Source of the DNA: an uncultured Actinomycetes bacterium
GTDB taxonomy: Bacteria > Actinomycetota > Actinomycetes > Nanopelagicales > Nanopelagicaceae
Reading direction: 5' to 3'
Length of the DNA: 14,495 bases
Assembly (NCBI GenBank): GCA_903932885.1
Contig: CAIZHT010000174.1
Location: forward strand, 1 to 14,495
The notes beneath the pieces are model-generated. The model was not told the DNA's origin, did not search any database, and saw only the letters and a program-made list of their open reading frames with translations. Below, piece by piece: positions 9,811-14,495 of this stretch (positions are counted from its first letter, which is position 1; every line of letters begins with the position of its first letter). The position numbers and the translations under genes were made by a program.

Positions 9811-10210
9811 TGAGTTTGATACCAGCCTTCTGGGTGCTTGCATCAAGATTGAGGAAAATCGGAGAATCGGAAGGACGCATTCCCAATGCTGTTGCAGAAC
9901 GTGCCAGAGCACTTGGGGAAGAAGAGTTTTCAATCGCACGAGCAAGTGCTTCGCGCTGGTCACTGACTAATCTGCTCTCAGCCTTGAGGCGGGAAAGTTC
10001 AAATGCATCTTGAGCAAGTAGCGTGTTGATTAGCAAAAGAACTGCGACTCCTACAACGCTAGATACTGAGATAAATAAAGCAAAGAATTTTCTATCTGCT
10101 TGCTTGCTCTCGGAGTCATTGGTGACAATCTTGAGTGCAACTTGATTTGTCTTCTCAGCAATGAGTTCTCGCGAACGTGTGATTGCCGGTGCAAAAGCTG
10201 TCATTGCCAT
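9803..10210 (-). CDS. ftsL: Cell division protein FtsL-like
   Basis: Small bitopic protein of 135 residues with a charged N-terminal tail, a single membrane helix at about 43-65, then an extracytoplasmic heptad-like stretch (about 66-95) ending in a conserved-looking SPSALARSATALGM segment near 98-111. This is the build of FtsL, the coiled-coil scaffold that with FtsB (DivIC) and FtsQ activates FtsW-FtsI. FtsL sequences are poorly conserved, so the call rests mainly on topology and on position between rsmH and ftsI, where actinobacterial ftsL lies. The ATG at 10210 shares one base with the rsmH stop (TAATG); AAAGG about 10 nt upstream can serve as ribosome binding site. A second ATG two codons later (10204) is equally possible. 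Confidence 0.85.
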   Translation of the reverse strand: MAMTAFAPAITRSRELIAEKTNQVALKIVTNDSESKQADRKFFALFISVSSVVGVAVLLLINTLLAQDAFELSRLKAESRLVSDQREALARAIENSSSPSALARSATALGMRPSDSPIFLNLDASTQKAGIKLNG

Positions 10211-11163
10211 TATGCCGCTACCTTTTCTATGGCTCGAAGACGTACCGAAGCTGATCTGCTATTTTCGATGAGCTCTTCCTCAGTTGGTGTTTCGCTACCT
10301 TTGACAACAAGGGCAAATTTCGCAGCGAATTCGGGAAGTTCAAATGGAAGATTGCGTGGAGTTCCAGAAGTTGTAGATGCGACAAAGAGTTCTTTTACAA
10401 TTCGATCTTCTAGCGACTGAAATGACATAACAACAAGGCGTGCGCCAACAGTGAGTAGTTGCAGTGCAACTGGAAGTGCGCGCGTGACTGCACCTAATTC
10501 ATCATTTGTTTCAATACGAAGTGCTTGAAAAGTTCTTTTGGCAGGATTGCCACCTGTTCGCCTAGTAGCAGCAGGTATAGCCTCTTTTACAAGAGCTGCT
10601 AGCTCCGTTGTGGAATTGAGTGGGGCTTTGTTGCGCGCTTTCACGATTGATTCAACAATTCGCGTGGCGAACTTTTCCTCTCCATATGTGCGCAAAATTC
10701 GAACCAATTGCCCAGGTTCATATGTATTTACGATTTGGGCGGCAGTCAATCCTTGAGAAGCATCCATGCGCATATCGAGTGGCGCTTCTTGAGAATAGGA
10801 AAAACCACGATTGCTCTCATCTAATTGCATGGAAGAAACACCAAGGTCAAAGAGCGCTCCAGATATTTGGTGGTAACCAAATGATTGAACGACATCTCCG
10901 ATGCGATCAAAAGTAAAGTGAGCTGTCTTGAGACGATCTGCATATGGTGCTAATCGCTCGGTTGCACGATCTATCGCACTTTGATCACGATCGATACCGA
11001 TAACAGTCAAATTTGGAAATGCTTGTAGAAGTGCTTCTGTGTGACCACCCAGTCCGAGGGTTGCATCAACTACTACTGGATTCTCACTTGCAAGAATTGC
11101 AGGGGCAAGAAGTTCAACGCAACGATCGCGCATTACTGAATAGTGCGCTGTACTACTTGTCAT
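10210..11163 (-). CDS. rsmH: 16S rRNA (cytosine-1402-N4)-methyltransferase (RsmH/MraW)
   Basis: SAM-dependent methyltransferase that N4-methylates C1402 in the ribosomal P site. Counting from the ATG at 11175, motifs are HYSVM at 11-15, the SAM-binding DATLGLGGHTEALL at 37-50, GIDRDQSAI at 60-68, DLGVSSMQLDESNRGFS at 110-126, PLDMRMD at 132-138 and PAKRTFQALRIETNDEL at 211-227. The later motif usually written SFHSLEDR reads SFQSLEDR at 251-258, a His-to-Gln change. I chose the ATG at 11163 (317 residues) because GGGGGAG lies 3 nt upstream; the ATG at 11175, four codons earlier, has only AGGA directly abutting it. The gene follows a structured 150-bp gap after mraZ and leads the tightly overlapping ftsL-to-murC run. 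Confidence 0.96.
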   Translation of the reverse strand: MTSSTAHYSVMRDRCVELLAPAILASENPVVVDATLGLGGHTEALLQAFPNLTVIGIDRDQSAIDRATERLAPYADRLKTAHFTFDRIGDVVQSFGYHQISGALFDLGVSSMQLDESNRGFSYSQEAPLDMRMDASQGLTAAQIVNTYEPGQLVRILRTYGEEKFATRIVESIVKARNKAPLNSTTELAALVKEAIPAATRRTGGNPAKRTFQALRIETNDELGAVTRALPVALQLLTVGARLVVMSFQSLEDRIVKELFVASTTSGTPRNLPFELPEFAAKFALVVKGSETPTEEELIENSRSASVRLRAIEKVAA

Positions 11164-11173
11164 CTTCTCCCCC
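11164..11173 (-). promoter_or_regulatory. Ribosome binding site of rsmH
   Basis: On the minus strand GGGGGAGAAG sits directly before the ATG at 11163. It is much stronger than anything before the alternative ATG at 11175, so it decides the start. The GGGGAG part could also pair with the pyrimidine loop of the upstream hairpin (UUCCCC, six pairs including one G-U); that interaction is inference. Confidence 0.6.
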
Positions 11174-11206
11174 ATTCCTGTGCTCGTGTTCTGTATTCAA
11201 ACTTTT

Positions 11207-11309
11207 CTCTCTGCTCTGGTCACCGCCGGCCGACGGATCTATTTTTGTATCGGCGCCGGGGAAGGGGCGCCGATACTTTCGAAGGGTCGGCGGTGGCCAC
11301 AACAGAGAG
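11207..11309 (-). ncRNA. Structured 5'-leader element upstream of rsmH (candidate mraW RNA motif)
   Basis: The gap between mraZ and rsmH folds as three nested inverted repeats. Outer: CTCTCTG (11207-11213) with CAGAGAG (11303-11309), perfect over 7 bp. Middle: 11218-11227 with 11289-11298, 9 of 10 pairs on the transcribed strand. Inner: GTATCGGCGCC (11247-11257) with GGCGCCGATAC (11266-11276), perfect over 11 bp, with an 8-nt loop that reads CCTTCCCC on the minus strand. The element is far richer in G+C than the flanking genes. No T-run follows the 3' arm on the minus strand, so it is not a simple terminator. A conserved structured RNA called the mraW motif is known from the 5' regions of actinobacterial mraW operons; position and phylum fit, but I cannot test the match to its covariance model. 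Confidence 0.7.
11247..11276. repeat. Perfect 11-bp inverted repeat (inner stem of the leader element)
   Basis: GTATCGGCGCC is followed by an 8-base spacer and then GGCGCCGATAC. It is the strongest local inverted repeat I found in the window. As DNA it could also be a protein-binding palindrome, but its nesting inside two further stems favours an RNA fold. Confidence 0.9.
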
Positions 11310-11325
11310 TTGGACCAAACTTTTA

Positions 11326-11757
11326 TTAGAAGAGGCCCGGGAAAACCTCCTCTGAAACATCAGCAAAACTCTTTTCGCGATCTGCTAAATATTCATTCCA
11401 TGCAGTTGCATCCCAAATTTCAACGCGTGTATTTGCACCGATAACAACGCAATCTTTTTCAAGTGCTGCATATGTGCGCAGGCCTTGTGGAATTGTTATG
11501 CGACCTTGACGATCAGGAATCTCATCGTGTGCACCTGCAAACATCACACGTTGGTAATCACGTGCTGATTTCGCAGTAACTGGCGCTTGTTTTAGCGTGT
11601 CAGTGATAACTGAAAATTCTTGTGATGGAAAAACATAAAGACAACGTTCTTGTCCTTTTGTAATAACTAAACCTGCAGCTAAATCATCGCGAAATTTCGC
11701 AGGAAGAATGAGGCGGCCTTTTTCATCCAAACGAGGTTCATGGGTGCCCAGGAACAT
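11326..11757 (-). CDS. mraZ: Transcriptional regulator MraZ
   Basis: Small DNA-binding protein of the double AbrB-like fold that forms rings and binds direct repeats upstream of its own gene, repressing the mra/dcw operon in bacteria where it has been studied. The protein has 143 residues, the family norm. The two repeats are visible: the first with [18 protein letters not shown] (about residues 8-25) and the second with [15 protein letters not shown] (about 80-94). [12 protein letters not shown] near 33-44 and [13 protein letters not shown] near 104-116 are typical of actinobacterial MraZ. The start is the ATG at 11757, with AAGGGGG about 8 nt upstream. A TTG at 11778 would add seven residues but would run through that binding site. 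It is first in the dcw run, and its predicted operator lies directly upstream. Confidence 0.96.
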   Translation of the reverse strand: MFLGTHEPRLDEKGRLILPAKFRDDLAAGLVITKGQERCLYVFPSQEFSVITDTLKQAPVTAKSARDYQRVMFAGAHDEIPDRQGRITIPQGLRTYAALEKDCVVIGANTRVEIWDATAWNEYLADREKSFADVSEEVFPGLF

Positions 11758-11762
11758 GTGGT

Positions 11763-11776
11763 GCGCCCCCTTCCCC
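11763..11776 (-). promoter_or_regulatory. Ribosome binding site region of mraZ, complementary to the rsmH-leader loop
   Basis: On the minus strand the mraZ leader reads GGGGAAGGGGGCGC here, a purine-rich Shine-Dalgarno region that supports the ATG at 11757 over the TTG at 11778. The same strand carries GCGCCCCTTCCCC at 11258-11270 in the hairpin between mraZ and rsmH. The two can pair along 13 bp with one extra C, including a perfect 8-bp match to the hairpin loop. Confidence 0.65.
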
Positions 11777-11790
11777 AAAGGATCGCTAGA

Positions 11791-11808
11791 TATTGCCTAA
11801 TCGCAATA
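11791..11808. repeat. Small inverted repeat in the mraZ leader
   Basis: TATTGC and GCAATA form a perfect 6-bp inverted repeat around a 6-base loop, just downstream of the MraZ boxes and near where transcription would start. It could be a 5'-end hairpin or an extra operator. It is short enough to be chance. Confidence 0.35.
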
Positions 11809-11810
11809 AT

Positions 11811-11891
11811 CCCCCACTTTACTCCACTTTCCTCCTTTTTCAACCACCTATCGCCACCTTTCTCCCCATTCCTCCCCACCTGATTCCACCC
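11811..11891 (-). promoter_or_regulatory. MraZ-box operator array
   Basis: Reading the minus strand, GTGG or ATGG cores begin at 11889, 11879 and 11869 and then at 11857, 11847, 11827 and 11817. Spacing is exactly 10 bp inside each set, with a degenerate AAGGA in the empty in-phase slot at 11837 and a 12-bp step between the two sets. MraZ is known to bind tandem TGGG-type repeats with 10-bp periodicity upstream of mraZ, so this is very likely its operator. The proximal boxes overlap the best promoter candidate, which fits repression by occlusion. Seven good copies are more than the three boxes described for E. coli. Confidence 0.8.
11816..11843 (-). promoter_or_regulatory. Candidate promoter of the mraZ/dcw operon
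   Basis: TTGAAA (11843-11838) and TAAAGT (11821-11816) are 16 bp apart on the minus strand and resemble the -35 and -10 of a housekeeping sigma promoter. Transcription would start about 50 nt before the mraZ ATG. TATCTA at 11792-11787 is an alternative -10 without a clear -35. MraZ boxes abut the -35, lie in the spacer and overlap the -10. Confidence 0.4.
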
Positions 11892-11913
11892 TTATGCCTG
11901 GCCGTGAGGGCAT

Positions 11914-11939
11914 AAAAAAGAGCCCCCGAGGGAGCTCTT
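11914..11939 (-). terminator. Rho-independent terminator after the DUF3040 gene
   Basis: On the minus strand AAGAGCTCCC pairs with GGGGGCTCTT, ten pairs at most with one G-T and realistically nine around a CTCG tetraloop, and the 3' arm runs into a TTTTTT tract. It lies 18 nt past the DUF3040 stop and before the MraZ boxes, so it separates the polymerase unit from the dcw operon. Confidence 0.9.
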
Positions 11940-11956
11940 ATGACCGACAAAAAATC

Positions 11957-12316
11957 CTATTGATCAGTATTTCGTTCATCCCAGCGCTTTTCTAGGCGTT
12001 CGCTGAGCCCAAATCCCTTGCGAGATGAGCGTGGAGATTGAGCACTCTTCACAACGGCTCCAACGGATGAGATGAGAAGTATGAGCCCAGATAGGGCTAC
12101 GAGAAAACCAAAAACGCCAACAAGGGTTACCTTGGCAATAAGGCCGCCAAAGATGGTGGCAAGGCCGAGTGCGAGTAATCCAACGGCTAAAAGATTGCGA
12201 TTGCGGGAAATCGGCATTTTTGTACCAGAGAGCGTTGTTGCAAGCTTTGGATCCTCGGTAAGGAGGGCCGCTTCCATCTGGTCGAGTAAGCGTTTTTCGT
12301 GCTCAGAAAGTGCCAT
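11957..12316 (-). CDS. DUF3040 family small membrane protein
   Basis: A 119-residue protein of the actinobacterial DUF3040 family, whose function is unknown. The N-terminal cytoplasmic segment holds the family signature LSEHEKRLLDQMEAAL (3-18) followed by EDPKLA (21-26). Two membrane helices lie at about 41-60 and 63-86, close together like a hairpin, followed by a basic tail ending near RLEKRWDER (107-115). The start is the ATG at 12316, because family members begin with M-x-LSEHE. The open frame upstream to 12346 adds ten residues unlike the family. The ribosome binding site is weak. It follows dinB by 35 nt and precedes a terminator, so it is probably the last gene of the dnaE2-dinB unit. 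A DUF3040 gene close upstream of mraZ is, as I recall, common in Actinobacteria. Confidence 0.9.
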   Translation of the reverse strand: MALSEHEKRLLDQMEAALLTEDPKLATTLSGTKMPISRNRNLLAVGLLALGLATIFGGLIAKVTLVGVFGFLVALSGLILLISSVGAVVKSAQSPRSSRKGFGLSERLEKRWDERNTDQ

Positions 12317-12351
12317 GTCCACACAATAGAACATCTTTTCTTTCATCGCTA

Positions 12352-13527
12352 CTAGGAATCGTCTTCCTCGCTCTCAGGCTCTACGAGGCGAGCCGGGCGC
12401 ACGCTATCTCGCCCAAAACGTGCCTGTGCCTTATCTATAGCGCTCTCCGCTTCGCGCCATCCATTCTCACGTTGACCAAGAAGCATCTGGTGTGGGGCTC
12501 CTTCACTCAAATTTTCAAGGCCCACTCCAACAAGTCGAAGGCGTGCTCGCTCGATTCGAAGGGCCGTATATAAACCTTTCACAACGTCATAGACCTCGTG
12601 AGTGGAATCAATAGGTAGCGCTAAAGTCTTTGAACGATTGATTGTTGTGAAATCCGCAAAGCGCACTTTGATTGAAATAGTTTTAGCAAAGAGATTGCGT
12701 GCGCGAAGCCTGGATGTTGCTTTTTCACAAAGACGTAAGTATTCCTTGAGAATCTCTTCAGGGTTATCTAAATCAATTGCAAAAGTTTCAGCTGCGCTAA
12801 TACTTTTCTCTGGCTCATCTATAACAACATCGCGATAATCGCGGCCCCATGCAAGTTCATAAAGGGATGCACCGCTTGCTTCACCAAGTGCTCGAATCAA
12901 TGTTGTGCGCGGCAGCTTTGCAATATCTTCAACAGTTCGAAGTCCTAAACGCTCTAATACTTCGGCAGTCTTTGGACCGACTCCCCATATTGCTTTGACT
13001 GGCAATGGGTGCAGAAATGTAAGGATGCGATCTGCTGGTATTTCTAAAATTCCATTAGGTTTGCAATGTCCCGAGGCAAGCTTTGCAATAAATTTAGAAG
13101 GTGCTATTCCAACAGAACATGTAATGCCTTCCTGTTTTTCAACTTTGGCACGAATTGCCTGCGCTATCTCGCGTCCTGTGCCAAGTAAGCGTTTTGCACC
13201 TGTTACATCGAGAAATGCTTCATCGAGAGAGATTGGTTCAACAAGTGGAGTAAATGATTGGAATATCTCCATGATGCCCTCAGATACTTCGCTATAGCGC
13301 GCGTGATCTGGAGGAATAAAGATGGCGTGTGGTGCTAATCGCTGCGCACGTCCCACTGGCATTGCCGCATGAATTCCAAATTTGCGTGCTTCATAATTTG
13401 CAGAAAGAACAACACCTCGTGCCCCCGCACCCACAACTACTGCTTTACCTTTCAGTGTTGGATTGTCACGCTCTGAAACAGAGGCGTAGAAAGCATCCAT
13501 ATCAACATGCAAAATCGTTGATTGCAT
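12352..13527 (-). CDS. dinB: DNA polymerase IV, Y-family translesion polymerase (DinB)
   Basis: Low-fidelity polymerase that copies past damaged or misaligned template. From the ATG at 13527 it has 391 residues. Catalytic carboxylates are Asp 9 in HVDMDAFYAS and Asp 102-Glu 103 in SLDEAFLD. YEARKFGIHAAMP (45-57) and CSVGIAPSKFIAKLASGHCKPNG (137-159, usually with Asn where this has Ser) are typical Y-family motifs. A helix-hairpin-helix thumb follows near 178-215 and the little finger near 240-340. QMLLG at 347-351 could be a beta-clamp contact. Tyr 14 falls at the steric-gate position. The ATG at 13527 is preferred because GAGG lies 8 nt upstream; the ATG at 13545 overlaps the dnaE2 stop by 4 nt (ATGA) and would add six residues. 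The tail is acidic (ESEEDDS). Confidence 0.94.
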   Translation of the reverse strand: MQSTILHVDMDAFYASVSERDNPTLKGKAVVVGAGARGVVLSANYEARKFGIHAAMPVGRAQRLAPHAIFIPPDHARYSEVSEGIMEIFQSFTPLVEPISLDEAFLDVTGAKRLLGTGREIAQAIRAKVEKQEGITCSVGIAPSKFIAKLASGHCKPNGILEIPADRILTFLHPLPVKAIWGVGPKTAEVLERLGLRTVEDIAKLPRTTLIRALGEASGASLYELAWGRDYRDVVIDEPEKSISAAETFAIDLDNPEEILKEYLRLCEKATSRLRARNLFAKTISIKVRFADFTTINRSKTLALPIDSTHEVYDVVKGLYTALRIERARLRLVGVGLENLSEGAPHQMLLGQRENGWREAESAIDKAQARFGRDSVRPARLVEPESEEDDS

Positions 13528-13541
13528 TGCCTCTTCCTCGC

Positions 13542-14495
13542 TCATACGACGAGGCTACTTTGCTTAGCGCTCCACTTTTCGTAGGCGCTGCGAAGATCCC
13601 ACGCCCCTGTTGCCCGAATTGAAATACCGCGGGCCCCTGTACGGCGAGTATGCCCGCGTACTAAAAGCAGAGATGAGTTGTAGAGGATGTCGGCATAATC
13701 CATTTGCACATCAGTGAAGAAAGTTGAATCGCTACATCCATAACCATCATCGAGAGTCAGAAAGATAACGCGCTTACCCGAACGCACTGGCGGTGTCTGC
13801 ATCGCAACTTTTACCCCTGCAACAAATACTTCGCTCTGTGAACGCGCTTCTAGAAGTTGAGAAGAACGTACTGCACCAATTGCATTGAGAAAGGGTGCAT
13901 AAAACTCAAGAAGGTGGTGAGTGATATCCATTCCTAAACGTTCTACTTCATGGCGTACGCCTTCTGCTGCACTCATGGCAGGTAACCCACTTGAAATAAG
14001 CGGTGGAGGCTCAAAGCCTAAATTCATTTGCGCACCAGAGACTGCAAGTGCTGGAGAGCGAACAAGATCTTTGATATGTAATAAAAGATCGCGCCTATGT
14101 ATTTCATCGCTGGCATGTAGTCGATCGAAAGCTCCCGTAAGAATGAGCGCCTCAGTTATTGAAATAGATGAACCAGAGCGACGTACAAAATCAGTAATAT
14201 CTGTGTAGGGACGCGATTGGATAATTGATTCAATCTCTGTTGCGCTAATTCCACTTACAGTAGAGAGCGCGATACGTATTGCATAACCATTTTTACTGTT
14301 TTCAACTCTGTAGACAGAATCTGAAAGATTTACATCAAGGGGTGCAAGGGTGATTCCCATTTGGCGGGCTTCATCGAGTATCAAACGTTTGGGATACATG
14401 CCTGGGTCATGGGTGAGTACGCCTGCAATAAATGCTGCAGGATGATGCGTTTTGAGCCAAGCAGATTGATATGTAGGCAGCGCAAAGGCTGCAGC
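13542..14495 (-). CDS. dnaE2: Error-prone DNA polymerase III alpha subunit (DnaE2-like), C-terminal part
   Basis: C-family polymerase fragment. The frame is open to the right edge and the visible part is 317 residues, so the catalytic palm and PHP domain lie outside the window. Visible are LPTYQSAWLK (6-15) and GVLTHDPGMYPKR (25-37) of the finger region. The small motif GISATEIESII near 82-92 and the PYTDITDFVRR segment (96-106) match the helix-hairpin-helix region. The C-terminal OB fold is near 222-297, with AGVKVAMQTPPVRSGKRVIFLTLDD. It ends soon after the OB fold, without the long tail of a replicative DnaE, and is coupled to dinB, both of which favour the DnaE2 translesion type. An actinobacterial main DnaE is the less likely alternative. 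Confidence 0.85.
   Translation of the reverse strand, partial: AAAFALPTYQSAWLKTHHPAAFIAGVLTHDPGMYPKRLILDEARQMGITLAPLDVNLSDSVYRVENSKNGYAIRIALSTVSGISATEIESIIQSRPYTDITDFVRRSGSSISITEALILTGAFDRLHASDEIHRRDLLLHIKDLVRSPALAVSGAQMNLGFEPPPLISSGLPAMSAAEGVRHEVERLGMDITHHLLEFYAPFLNAIGAVRSSQLLEARSQSEVFVAGVKVAMQTPPVRSGKRVIFLTLDDGYGCSDSTFFTDVQMDYADILYNSSLLLVRGHTRRTGARGISIRATGAWDLRSAYEKWSAKQSSLVV

Larger units (their letters stand above)
11198..11324. repeat. 9-bp direct repeat CAAACTTTT flanking the hairpin element
   Basis: CAAACTTTT occurs at 11198-11206, immediately against the left arm of the hairpin, and again at 11316-11324, six bases beyond the right arm and directly before the mraZ stop codon. The copies are identical. 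The arrangement resembles a target-site duplication around a palindromic insertion, but two A/T-rich 9-mers could also match by chance or belong to the RNA element itself. Confidence 0.7.

Noticed and set aside
9811..9963. N-terminal extension of FtsI to the ATG at 9963
   Set aside because: It would add 51 residues read from within ftsL in another frame, before the normal short cytoplasmic tail and membrane helix. It is more likely an out-of-frame shadow of ftsL.
11207..11309. The large hairpin as an intrinsic terminator of mraZ
   Set aside because: On the minus strand the outer arm is followed by AAAAGTTTG and the inner arm by AAAAATAG, so no U-tract follows either. On the plus strand only a short TTT follows the inner stem.
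11176..11325. A CRISPR array, tRNA or missed small gene in the mraZ-rsmH gap
   Set aside because: There are no regularly spaced repeats, no cloverleaf, and no convincing open frame. Nested inverted repeats account for most of the gap.
11013..11444. Plus-strand open frame of 143 codons spanning rsmH, the hairpin gap and the end of mraZ
   Set aside because: It is antisense to two clearly conserved genes, its translation is low-complexity and unlike any family I know, and it has no ribosome binding site of note.
11758..11778. MraZ start at the TTG at 11778
   Set aside because: The seven extra residues would be encoded by the purine-rich ribosome binding site itself. Family members begin at MFLG, matching the ATG at 11757.

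Overview
The window reads as one long leftward (minus-strand) stretch of an actinobacterial chromosome. It holds the 5' two-thirds of a division and cell wall (dcw) cluster, preceded by a small translesion-polymerase unit. All fourteen genes found are on the minus strand. The lineage call rests on a DUF3040 membrane protein (a family I know only from Actinobacteria), the actinobacterial form of MraZ, MurG and FtsL, and a DnaE2-like polymerase next to dinB. Base composition looks mid-40s % G+C by eye, which is low for Actinobacteria, and genes overlap almost everywhere. This suggests a small-genome, streamlined actinobacterium such as a freshwater planktonic (acI/Nanopelagicales-like) lineage. 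That placement is inference.

Layout in the direction of transcription (right to left): (1) 14495-11957: C-terminal part of a DnaE2-like error-prone polymerase, then DinB (Pol IV), then a DUF3040 protein, closed by a clear intrinsic terminator at 11914-11939. (2) 11811-11891: control region with seven GTGG/ATGG repeats in 10-bp phase (MraZ boxes) around a plausible promoter. (3) 11757-11326: mraZ. (4) 11176-11325: a 150-bp gap holding a GC-rich three-tier hairpin (11207-11309) flanked by a 9-bp direct repeat. (5) 11163-1: rsmH, ftsL, ftsI, murE, murF, mraY, murD, ftsW, murG and the start of murC, joined by 1-13 nt overlaps or at most a 5-nt gap. ftsQ and ftsZ would be expected beyond the left edge.

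Together the genes make the lipid II precursor and insert it at the septum. MurC, MurD, MurE and MurF build the UDP-MurNAc pentapeptide, with a MurE motif that predicts meso-diaminopimelate. MraY and MurG make lipid I and lipid II. FtsW polymerises glycan, FtsI cross-links it, and FtsL belongs to the divisome scaffold. MraZ is the likely autorepressor, and RsmH methylates 16S rRNA.

The genes are ordinary. The most interesting material is non-coding: the phased MraZ operator, and the mraZ-rsmH hairpin whose C-rich loop is exactly complementary to part of the mraZ ribosome binding site. RsmH also carries a His-to-Gln change in a usually conserved motif. I found no undescribed defence or mobile system.
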